DNA of 64,000 bases, taken from Paenibacillus radicibacter. GTDB taxonomy: Bacteria > Bacillota > Bacilli > Paenibacillales > NBRC-103111. Numbering within the stretch: position 1 is the first letter of the stretch; each line of letters starts with the position of its first letter. The translations under genes and the position numbers were made by a program. The stretch covers positions 124,001 to 188,000 of the forward strand of contig NZ_JANQBC010000004.1 in assembly GCF_024721995.1 (NCBI RefSeq), written 5' to 3'. The notes beneath the pieces were generated by a model. The model had not been told where the DNA came from, did no database searches, and saw nothing but the letters and a program-made list of their open reading frames with translations. Shown piece after piece: positions 36,236-43,191 of this stretch.

Positions 36236-36455
36236 GTGAGATTGGAAGGTAGGATTCATGAGCAGATTGTGAGGAGACTCCGTGAGGGCTATATCCTTCC
36301 GTCCGCTGTCGCAATCGTATTCCCTTTGATTAGGTTGGTAGGTTGGAATACGATTGCAAAGACGGATCACTACCGTTCTCCAGGACATAGCCCTCTCTTC
36401 GTCTTCTGCTCAAAGTAGTTCAACTTCCTCCTTGGCTACTCGGGGAGCAGCAAGG
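36236..36455. repeat. Dispersed structured repeat, copy 5 (divergent)
   Basis: Arms GAGGGCTATATCC (36284-36296) and GGACATAGCCCTC (36383-36395) pair. Inner arms CAATCGTATTCC and GGAATACGATTG (36312-36323, 36345-36356) form a perfect 12-bp stem. Flanking GAGCAGA/TCTGCTC (36260-36266, 36405-36411) extend it. CTTCCG, CGCTGTC, CAATCG and GCAAAG match the loop elements of the other copies although both stems have changed. Confidence 0.7.
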
Positions 36456-36498
36456 GAGATCTACCGCTGACGCTACCGATACAGGGTAAAGAGCACAT

Positions 36499-36640
36499 AA
36501 AAAACCAACCACGAATGTGGTTGGCTTGGGGAGCGTTGATTTGGCTTCGCGTAATCAACGGCTCCTACTTTCTGCTTGCCATGCGTTGTCCCTTTCAACG
36601 CATGGCTACTACTTCATATCACGGCTTGACACTATGTGTC
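36499..36640 (-). other. Cluster of hairpins ending in a terminator, 3' region of the 36713 gene or a small RNA
   Basis: On the minus strand, in order: GACAC-TAT-GTGTC (36628-36640); a perfect 10-bp stem CCATGCGTTG / CAACGCATGG (36579-36588, 36596-36605); a long stem GGAGC GTTGATT / AATCAAC G GCTCC (36530-36541, 36553-36565); and the terminator CCAACCAC-GAAT-GTGGTTGG (36505-36524) with T6. No reading frame of note. It could be a structured 3' untranslated region or an independent RNA. Confidence 0.5.
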
Positions 36641-36712
36641 TTCGTACTCGTATCCTTAATACCATGCTTAATTATCAGTACTATCCTCACTTACTAACCA
36701 TCTTGCCCTTGC

Positions 36713-37681
36713 CTACACCCACCACATGCTGCCCAGTGGTTCTTCGATGAGGACTTGCTTAAGGTTAGATACGGCTTTCGTGAAGCCTTCGTTGATGGAC
36801 ATGAGGCCATCTTCGTGTTCGATGCTGACAACGTAGTCGTAATCAACTAAGCGCAGAGCGCTCATCATGTCTGCCCATACTTTGAGGTCATGACCGAAGC
36901 CCACAGTACGGAATTGCCATGCACGCTCTTGGGTTAGAGCGTAGGACTGCATGTCAGTGATGCCATGTTTATGGATGTTAACAGGGTCAAAGGACGTATC
37001 CTTCGCATGGAAGTGATGGATTGCACCCTCTTTACCTAAGATATGAATCGCTTGAACAGGATCGATACCTTGCCACCACATGTGGCTTGGGTCAAGGTTC
37101 GCACCGATCACTTCACCCGCAGCTTCACGCAGGCGAAGGAGTGTACCTGGGCTATGCACGGAGAAGCCACCATGTAGCTCAAGACCGATCTTCACATTAC
37201 GATCAGCCGCATACTTACCCCACTCTGTCCAATACGGGATTACTTTCTCTTCCCACTGCCACTTTAGCACCTCTTGGTAATCGTGCGGCCAAGGTGAGAT
37301 CGGCCAGTTCGGGTACTTCGCGCCTTCATGATCACCCGGACAACCTGAGAAAGCATTGACGACTGGCACGCCAAGTCGCTCAGCTAAATCAACTGTTTTC
37401 ACGTAGGTATCATGGAACGGTTTAGCGATGTCTTTTTGCGGATGAAGCGGATTACCGTGACAGCTTAATGCACTAATGATGAGTCCACGGGATTCAACTG
37501 CGTGTTTGAACTGTTTCAATGCTTGCTCATCGTTAAGCAAAATATCTGGATTGCAATGCGCATTGCCTGGATAATTGCCCGTTCCGATCTCTACGGCTTT
37601 CAATCCTTGGGATGCGATATAATCAAGTGCTTCTTCTAACGGACGATTGCCGAATAGAACTGTAAATACGCCTAATTTCAT
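36713..37681 (-). CDS. Sugar phosphate isomerase/epimerase-like TIM-barrel protein
   Basis: 322 residues, AP-endonuclease-2/xylose-isomerase-like barrel. Metal-binding residues are visible in the segments GLKAVEIGTGNY, KIGLELHGGF (Glu/His), IGANLDPSHMWW (Asp/His), HFHAKDTSF and VSIEHED. AAGGGGA precedes the ATG. It is the last of three co-oriented genes with an oxidoreductase and a second isomerase, a typical sugar or inositol-like catabolic set. The substrate is not determinable. Confidence 0.83.
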   Translation of the reverse strand: MKLGVFTVLFGNRPLEEALDYIASQGLKAVEIGTGNYPGNAHCNPDILLNDEQALKQFKHAVESRGLIISALSCHGNPLHPQKDIAKPFHDTYVKTVDLAERLGVPVVNAFSGCPGDHEGAKYPNWPISPWPHDYQEVLKWQWEEKVIPYWTEWGKYAADRNVKIGLELHGGFSVHSPGTLLRLREAAGEVIGANLDPSHMWWQGIDPVQAIHILGKEGAIHHFHAKDTSFDPVNIHKHGITDMQSYALTQERAWQFRTVGFGHDLKVWADMMSALRLVDYDYVVSIEHEDGLMSINEGFTKAVSNLKQVLIEEPLGSMWWV

Positions 37682-37747
37682 GGGGAATCCCCTTCCATTA
37701 TGTTAATTATATGTGTGCAGTCTCTGCGACCTTGGACAAGCTCCAAT

Positions 37748-38833
37748 TTAGCTAAAATATACGGGTTTCCCGCTCTTAGCTGACTCATAAATTGCTTCTA
37801 AAATCTCCGTTACAACTAGTGCTTGCGCAGGATCAACGACTGGCTCGGTATCATTAATCACACACTCAATCCATTGGCGAGCTTCAATGTCATGATCACG
37901 TTCAACTTCACCGTCATAGAACGCGACACCGCCGCCTTTGAGATCAATTTCGTTCACGAACATGCGGCTGTGCTTTTCTCCATTGATACGAAGTCCATCC
38001 TCCATATCTGCCCCACCTTCTGTACCGCACAACACCGTCTTCGACTCACCTACTTGGAGTGTATTGAGCGCCCAACTGGATTCGAGCACAATTGTTGCGC
38101 CGTTCTCCATCGTGATGAATCCGAATGCAGAGTCTTCAACACGGAACTCTTTAGGATCCCATGGTCCCCATGCGTTGGCTGCATTCTCCCGTTGTCCCAA
38201 TTTATGATACACCGAACCTACGACCATCTTCGGCTTGTAGTTATCCATCATCCAAAGCGTTAGATCCAGTGCATGTGTCCCGATATCAATAAGTGGACCT
38301 CCGCCCTGCTTTTCTTCATCAAGGAATACACCCCAAGTTGGCACTGCACGACGGCGAATCGCTAATGCTTTGGCAAAATAAATGTCTCCCAAATCACCGT
38401 CACTACACACCTGCTTCAAGTACTGACTGTCTGGACGAAAACGGTTCTGGTAACCAATCGTCAGCTTCTTGCCCGTACGGCGTGACGCATCGAGCATTTC
38501 TCTTGCTTCTGCAGCTGTCTTCGCCATCGGCTTCTCGCACATGACATGCTTACCAGCCTCCATCGAAGCAACAGAAATCGCACAGTGCGAATCATTCGGC
38601 GTACACACATGAATCACTTCAATGCTCTTATCTTCAAGCAGCTCCACATAGTCGGAATATACTTTGGCCTCGGCCGTACCGAACTTTTCAGCTGCTTTAA
38701 TCGCTCTCTCTTCTACAATATCGCAGAAAGCGACGATCTCCACTTGCGCAAGCTTCGCTAGACTTGGCAAATGCTTGCCCAGCGCAATCCCTCCACAGCC
38801 AATGATTCCTACGCGTACGATACGATTACTCAT
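37748..38833 (-). CDS. Gfo/Idh/MocA-family NAD(P)-dependent oxidoreductase
   Basis: 361 residues from the ATG at 38833 (GGAG six bases ahead). N-terminal Rossmann fold RVGIIGCGGIALGKHLPSLA, family motif GKHVMCEKPMAKTAAEAREM (catalytic-region Lys), and the C-terminal substrate domain with GGPLIDIGTHALDLTLWMM (His about residue 182). It oxidises a sugar or cyclitol hydroxyl in characterised relatives. It overlaps the upstream isomerase gene by eight bases. Confidence 0.88.
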   Translation of the reverse strand: MSNRIVRVGIIGCGGIALGKHLPSLAKLAQVEIVAFCDIVEERAIKAAEKFGTAEAKVYSDYVELLEDKSIEVIHVCTPNDSHCAISVASMEAGKHVMCEKPMAKTAAEAREMLDASRRTGKKLTIGYQNRFRPDSQYLKQVCSDGDLGDIYFAKALAIRRRAVPTWGVFLDEEKQGGGPLIDIGTHALDLTLWMMDNYKPKMVVGSVYHKLGQRENAANAWGPWDPKEFRVEDSAFGFITMENGATIVLESSWALNTLQVGESKTVLCGTEGGADMEDGLRINGEKHSRMFVNEIDLKGGGVAFYDGEVERDHDIEARQWIECVINDTEPVVDPAQALVVTEILEAIYESAKSGKPVYFS

Positions 38834-39617
38834 CAATTGCTCCCCCTACTCCAACTTTCAAATTTTGACGAATCCATGCAATATTGTTCGCTACACTCTC
38901 AAGCGACGGCTTCTGACACTCATCCTGCTCCACGATCAGCCACTGCGCACCAATCTGCTCCGCTGCTTGCGCAATTGCAGTAATCGGCACTTCACCTGCT
39001 CCTAGTTCACATGTCTGTATGCTACCGTCCTCTAACCTTCTCATATCTTTATAGTGAACAAGCGGTAATCTACCTTTATATTTATGCATGTAAGCAACTG
39101 GGTCATAACCTGCCACATACGCCCAGCAGCTATCTAGCTCCATTTGCAAATCAGATGCAGGCACTGCTTCAAACATCGCATCTAATACATGTGTTCCATC
39201 CACTTCAGCTAAAAATTCGAATTCGTGATTGTGGTAGCACAGCACCATATCTTGCTCCGCACATCTAGCACCAATCTCTTGTAAATTTGCATAAATCGCT
39301 TTCCAGCTATCCGCATCCTCACGCTTCTCAGCCTGCATATAAGGAATAATTAAGTAGCGATTGCCGATCGTCTTGTTGTATGTAATCTCTTCATCTAGCG
39401 CTTCTAATAGACGCTCGTAGCTTACGTGAGTCCCTGCAACTTCCAGCTTCAATTCGTCCAGCAATTCTCTTAACTGCTCCGCCGCTAATCCACCATACCC
39501 AGCGAACTCCACACCATCATAACCGAGTCTTGCAACTTCACGCAGCGTCCCTTCAAAGTCCCGCGCCGTCTCATCCCGCACCGTATACAATTGCAATCCA
39601 ATCTTGTAGCTACTCAT
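38826..39617 (-). CDS. Sugar phosphate isomerase/epimerase-like TIM-barrel protein
   Basis: 263 residues. GLQLYTVRDETARDFEGTL is the common N-terminus of this group. Metal-site segments follow: YDGVEFAGYGG, LCYHNHEFEF, MELDSCWAYVAG, PLVHYKDM and WLIVEQDEC. First gene of the operon, start with AGGAGG, downstream of a cre site. Its divergent AraC neighbour probably regulates it. It differs enough from the 36713 protein to suggest a separate step. Confidence 0.86.
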   Translation of the reverse strand: MSSYKIGLQLYTVRDETARDFEGTLREVARLGYDGVEFAGYGGLAAEQLRELLDELKLEVAGTHVSYERLLEALDEEITYNKTIGNRYLIIPYMQAEKREDADSWKAIYANLQEIGARCAEQDMVLCYHNHEFEFLAEVDGTHVLDAMFEAVPASDLQMELDSCWAYVAGYDPVAYMHKYKGRLPLVHYKDMRRLEDGSIQTCELGAGEVPITAIAQAAEQIGAQWLIVEQDECQKPSLESVANNIAWIRQNLKVGVGGAIDE

Positions 39618-39658
39618 CTTCCATTCCTCCTATTCAATCTTACTTTTTGTTGTAAAAA

Positions 39659-39672
39659 TGATAGCGATTTCA
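39659..39672 (-). promoter_or_regulatory. cre site (CcpA) before the isomerase/oxidoreductase operon
   Basis: Read on the minus strand, TGAAATCGCTATCA fits the cre consensus TGWAANCGNTNWCA at every position. It lies 42-55 bases before the start codon, suggesting carbon catabolite repression of the operon. Confidence 0.65.
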
Positions 39673-39819
39673 TTGTGATGATTCATGCTAGCTATAACCT
39701 CTACTAATTTGAGCTGGTTACCTTTTCATCATAGTAAATGATCCCGTATAATAAAATGACGAAACGGACAAAAACATGCACAATCTGGCTATTATCTTTT
39801 GTACATACAGGAGGTTCAT

Positions 39820-40632
39820 ATGGTATTTGCACACATAGATAAAGACGATTTGGAAGTACTACATGCGGGTTATGCGTATCATTCCAAACCTTTTCATACG
39901 ATTGAGCGACTCAAGCAATATCTCATACGAATTCAGATCGAAGGATTCTGCCGCGCCTCAGTCGGGAGTGAGATTACATTAATCGAGCCAGGTGACATGA
40001 TTTTGCTTAAGCCGAACTCTCCCTATGAACTGATTATTGATCAGGAGAAACAGACAACAGGTGAACCGCGCATCATGAGCGGAGATTATTATATTTTTGC
40101 TAAAGGAACGTGGATGGATGAATGGTGGAATCAGACTCACCGCCCTCACAAGATCAAGGCACCACTGAATGAAGGCATCCTTACCCTCTTCCGTCAATTG
40201 ACTATGGAGCAGCGCCGGTTGCTTGATACGAGTCAAGAAATCAGTCAATATATTTTGAAAATATTATGTTTGAACATCGACCGTATCGTCTCTGAACAGC
40301 CTTCTAAGAAGGGCAACGCGTTCCTCGCCTACCGAATTAAGACCTATATTGAAGAACATGCGATTCAATCGTTTAAGCTGGAGGATGTAGCAGTCCATTT
40401 CGACATCAGTGTATCTCGCGCGGTGCATCTATTTAAAGAAGTGTTCGGGCAAAGTATTGGACAGTACGCCCTTGATGTGCGCCTCAGTATGGCACGTGAT
40501 CGCATGATGCTGACGAATATGCTGCTTGAAGACATTGCAGAAAGTGCAGGTTTTGCCAACTACAGTTACTTCCACAGAGCATTCCGTGCGAGGTACAACA
40601 TGTCGCCGAGGGAATATCGGAGCACGTTTTAA
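39820..40632 (+). CDS. AraC-family transcriptional regulator
   Basis: 270 residues from the ATG at 39820 with AGGAGG five bases ahead (upstream TTG frame rejected). N-terminal cupin-like ligand domain (about 1-150, including IEPGDMILLKPNSPYELI). C-terminal double HTH (about 170-270): FKLEDVAVHFDISVSRAVHL, then AESAGFANYSYFHRAFRARY and MSPREYR. It is divergent from the isomerase operon with a 200-bp intergenic region. It probably activates that operon in response to its sugar. Confidence 0.87.
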   Translation: MVFAHIDKDDLEVLHAGYAYHSKPFHTIERLKQYLIRIQIEGFCRASVGSEITLIEPGDMILLKPNSPYELIIDQEKQTTGEPRIMSGDYYIFAKGTWMDEWWNQTHRPHKIKAPLNEGILTLFRQLTMEQRRLLDTSQEISQYILKILCLNIDRIVSEQPSKKGNAFLAYRIKTYIEEHAIQSFKLEDVAVHFDISVSRAVHLFKEVFGQSIGQYALDVRLSMARDRMMLTNMLLEDIAESAGFANYSYFHRAFRARYNMSPREYRSTF

Positions 40633-40689
40633 CAACACAAAAACCCTCAGCACTCTCAGCTAAGGAGTTCTCATGTCTATTATTCATAA

Positions 40690-41013
40690 TCAACGATGCT
40701 TAATAATCGTGAATTGCCCAATCAATGGGAGTGGAACAGCTTTACCCGTGACTGCATTGGAGATGCCGATAATAAATAGAACGAGGATAAATAAACTAAA
40801 GAGCGGAATAAGCATCCATCCGATGAACGGGATTAGCCCCAGAACAAAATTCCCTGCAACCGCACAAATGAGCAACATCAACCCTTGATTTGCATGATAG
40901 GTGGCGTACTTCGAGTCTTTTGCAGCAAGCAAGGGAATGAAGAACAGAATATAACCGACTAGCGAGATCATTTTGTTGGATTCAATGTCCTGTTGATCAA
41001 ACCGGTCGTCCAT
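40690..41013 (-). CDS. Tic20/DUF4870-like small membrane protein (paralogue)
   Basis: 107 residues, three spans. It shares the layout of the 18033-18338 protein: FFIPLLAAKDSKYATYHANQ and LIPFIGWMLIPLFSLFILVL. A longer acidic N-terminus (MDDRFDQQDIESNK) and basic tail distinguish it. GGAGAGGTG precedes the ATG. Convergent with the AraC gene. Function unknown. Confidence 0.72.
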   Translation of the reverse strand: MDDRFDQQDIESNKMISLVGYILFFIPLLAAKDSKYATYHANQGLMLLICAVAGNFVLGLIPFIGWMLIPLFSLFILVLFIIGISNAVTGKAVPLPLIGQFTIIKHR

Positions 41014-41118
41014 TCAGATCACCTCTCCTACATTGTAGTGATGAACACGTCCTATTTTATTCATCCTTATTTATGTATGTGACAGACAAAGCGGATATGT
41101 ATGTGCATTTTAACAACC

Positions 41119-41154
41119 AAAAAAGACCTGTACACGAAGTACAAGTCTTTTTTT
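41119..41154. terminator. Bidirectional-looking terminator before the HesB-like gene end
   Basis: 9-bp stem with one mismatch (GACCTGTAC / GTACAAGTC, 41125-41133 and 41139-41147), flanked by A6 and T7, so it can act on either strand. It serves the minus-strand HesB-like gene. Confidence 0.8.
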
Positions 41155-41169
41155 CCATGTTCGAATGCT

Positions 41170-41445
41170 TTAAGTCAGTACAAACGTGATTTCTTCAGCC
41201 TGACAATCTATTTGAAGGTCTTTATCATTCAAAAACCATACATCATTCTCTTCCATGAAAAATGTGATATCCCCCTCAACGTGGGAAATCGCCATGCGAA
41301 TTGGGGTATGTCTCGAAATACCGAATGCGAATGCATCCTCCGATCCACCGCTATAACGCACAAAAATTCGAACGTGTTCACCTGATTGATATCCCCAGAC
41401 ATCCTTAAAGCACGCGACAGCATCTTTAGTTACCGTAAGATTCAC
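41170..41445 (-). CDS. HesB/YneR-family protein
   Basis: 91 residues from a GTG at 41445, seven bases after AGAGGTG; the open frame to 41523 runs into a terminator hairpin and is rejected. The HesB/IscA-like fold is suggested by VTKDAVACFKDVWG, VRIFVRYSGG, FAFGISRHTP and the late FLNDKDLQIDC. The canonical CGC cysteines of A-type Fe-S carriers are absent, as in YneR-type members, so cluster delivery should not be assumed. Confidence 0.72.
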   Translation of the reverse strand: MNLTVTKDAVACFKDVWGYQSGEHVRIFVRYSGGSEDAFAFGISRHTPIRMAISHVEGDITFFMEENDVWFLNDKDLQIDCQAEEITFVLT

Positions 41446-41487
41446 GACGAAACACCTCTTTCTATCCTTATTTAACAAGGCCAAATG

Positions 41488-41520
41488 AAAAAACGCCATA
41501 GTCTTATTATGGCGTTTTTT
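41488..41520. terminator. Terminator of the pirin gene
   Basis: AAAAAACGCCATA / TATGGCGTTTTTT stem around GTCTTAT; A and T runs on both sides make it bidirectional. Confidence 0.88.
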
Positions 41521-41543
41521 CAATAGAAGTCCAACATTAAAAG

Positions 41544-42245
41544 TTAAGGTAAATCGATAAGCATGAAGACCGCGCCGCTTGTCGATTGCAACGTTAGTGC
41601 AGTCTCTTCTGTAATTCGCGCAGAGTCTCGTTTACCAAGCTCCGAAGTTTCATTAATGGTGATGGAACCTTCCAGTACGAACACGAAAGTACGACGGTTA
41701 TCTTTTTGTGTAAAATGGATCGTCTGACCTGCTTCAAGCTCACTCATATAAATCGTCAAATCTTGGTGAATGTCTGCAACATTCGGACCAGACTGCTGCT
41801 TGGAGACAACAGGCAGCAAATTATTTTTCATTAGAGATAGATCATAATCGGTTGTTTCATAAGAAGGTTCAAGTCCGTTGCGCTCTGGCATAAACCACAT
41901 TTGAAGAAAATGAACCTCATCGGCTCCCCCATTCATCTCGGAGTGCATCACACCTGTTCCTGCGGACATGCGCTGTACTTGCCCATATGTCGTTACTGCG
42001 GCATTCCCTGTGCTGTCCTCATGCTTGAGGTGACCGCTAAGTACGATGGACACAATCTCCATCTCGCGGTGCGGATGCTTGCCGAAGCCATAATGCGGTT
42101 GTACGACATCATCATTGAGAACACGCATAACGCCAAAGTTCATATTGTTAGGATCATAATAATCGGCAAACGAAAAGCTGAAGTTACTTTTTAGCCAGCC
42201 GTGATCGGCTGTGTATCGTTCTTGTGCTGGATATAATTGAATCAT
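41544..42245 (-). CDS. Pirin-family cupin protein (YhhW-like)
   Basis: 233 residues from the ATG at 42245 (GGAGG eight bases ahead; the ATG five codons earlier contains that site). N-terminal cupin with the pirin metal ligands in FGKHPHREMEIVSIVLSGHL and AGTGVMHSEMN; a shorter C-terminal cupin follows. YhhW-type relatives have quercetinase activity in vitro. The biological role is usually redox or electrophile related. A DoxX gene lies upstream past a repeat. Confidence 0.88.
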   Translation of the reverse strand: MIQLYPAQERYTADHGWLKSNFSFSFADYYDPNNMNFGVMRVLNDDVVQPHYGFGKHPHREMEIVSIVLSGHLKHEDSTGNAAVTTYGQVQRMSAGTGVMHSEMNGGADEVHFLQMWFMPERNGLEPSYETTDYDLSLMKNNLLPVVSKQQSGPNVADIHQDLTIYMSELEAGQTIHFTQKDNRRTFVFVLEGSITINETSELGKRDSARITEETALTLQSTSGAVFMLIDLP

Positions 42246-42289
42246 ATAGAGTGCCTCCATTTCTGTGATTAAGGTGCTTAAATAACTTA

Positions 42290-42497
42290 TTCAAAAGTTT
42301 GGAAACTTCAGAGAAAAAGTACTTCCATGCTTACGATGTGGCTTTCTTCGAAAGCCTGTGAGTCTCAATCATGAATTTTGAATTTATTTAATGGAATTTT
42401 CACGATTTCAAAGGCGAACTCAAACTTTTCCGTAGGAAAAGTACTTCGGAAGCATCCTACAGTGCATTTTTTCTCTTTCGTTACAATTTTTAAAACT
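42290..42497. repeat. Dispersed structured repeat, copy 2 (expanded)
   Basis: Core TGAATTTTGAATTTATTTAA and CACGATTTCAAAGGCGAAC match copies 3 and 4. Arms GAGAAAAAGTAC (42311-42322) and GTGCATTTTTTCTC (42462-42475) pair with small bulges. Extra hairpins are inserted on both sides: GGCTTTC-TTC-GAAAGCC (42340-42356) on the left and TTTTCC-GTA-GGAAAA on the right. It sits between the pirin and DoxX genes. Confidence 0.75.
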
Positions 42498-42502
42498 CAC
42501 TA

Positions 42503-42898
42503 TTATAGCAATGCATCAAGGGAGTAGTCCCCAGCGCCGATTAGAGCAACGCCTACTGCAACTGCGATTAACACAAGAGTATACTCATAACCGTTCGCTG
42601 TAATCCACAAGCCGTTCTTAAAGTGTACTTTGACGAATGCACCTAACATGGCAAGGACGATTAATGCAGCGCCGACCCAAGTGAACAATCCTGCTGCGAA
42701 CAGTAATCCGCCAACTAACTCCATAAGTCCTGCAAGAATTGCCATCTGAACGCCTGGCTTAATGCCGACCGATTCCATCCAACCGCCTGTTCCCTTCGGT
42801 CCATAACCGCCAAACCATCCGAACAACTTCTGTGCCCCATGCCCTACAAATAGTAAACCAACTACCACACGAATAATCAATAACCCTACACTTAACAT
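42503..42898 (-). CDS. DoxX-family membrane protein
   Basis: 131 residues from the ATG at 42898 with AGGAGG eight bases ahead. Four spans; DoxX signatures [20 protein letters not shown] and [20 protein letters not shown]. Bacillus DoxX proteins such as CatD and MhqP are induced by quinones and oxidants through HxlR or MarR-type repressors. Two inverted repeats upstream look like such operators. A role in the membrane response to electrophiles or thiol stress is inferred. Confidence 0.87.
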   Translation of the reverse strand: MLSVGLLIIRVVVGLLFVGHGAQKLFGWFGGYGPKGTGGWMESVGIKPGVQMAILAGLMELVGGLLFAAGLFTWVGAALIVLAMLGAFVKVHFKNGLWITANGYEYTLVLIAVAVGVALIGAGDYSLDALL

Positions 42899-42943
42899 AA
42901 ACAATTCCTCCTAAAAAATAATTTTTTGTGTACGTTTTTCAAC

Positions 42944-43069
42944 TATCTTGAAATTAAGATATGTGATCCGAAGCTAATGAATGCCTATTCTCTTTCGCTT
43001 AATAACAACTTTACATTTGCTGCCGCGATTTGTATTGTTCGCTTGTTCATATATCTTTAATTTAAGATT
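42944..43069 (-). promoter_or_regulatory. Two related inverted repeats before the DoxX gene
   Basis: TATCTTGAAATTAAGATA (42944-42961) and TATCTTTAATTTAAGATT (43052-43069) are near-palindromes of the same type. They recall MhqR/DUF24-type operators (TATCTCGAA half-site). A single regulator binding both sites is inferred; the regulator gene is not adjacent. Confidence 0.5.
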
Positions 43070-43147
43070 CTTAACTTGAAACTAATATACTACGTCGCTT
43101 ACTTTTCGTCAACACCTAATTTTTAAAAAATAGATCTGCATGCAAAT

Positions 43148-43176
43148 AAAGACCACCTTTTATAAAGGTGATCTTT
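43148..43176 (-). terminator. Terminator of the ABC/secreted-protein operon
   Basis: 13-bp stem with one mismatch (AAAGACCACCTTT / AAAGGTGATCTTT) and a 3-nt loop. The following T tract on the minus strand is short. Confidence 0.65.
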
Positions 43177-43191
43177 CAACTTTGGCGTTCC

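Noticed and set aside
41170-41445. A-type iron-sulfur carrier (IscA/ErpA)
   Set aside because: The three conserved cysteines are missing; only the HesB/YneR-like fold is supported.
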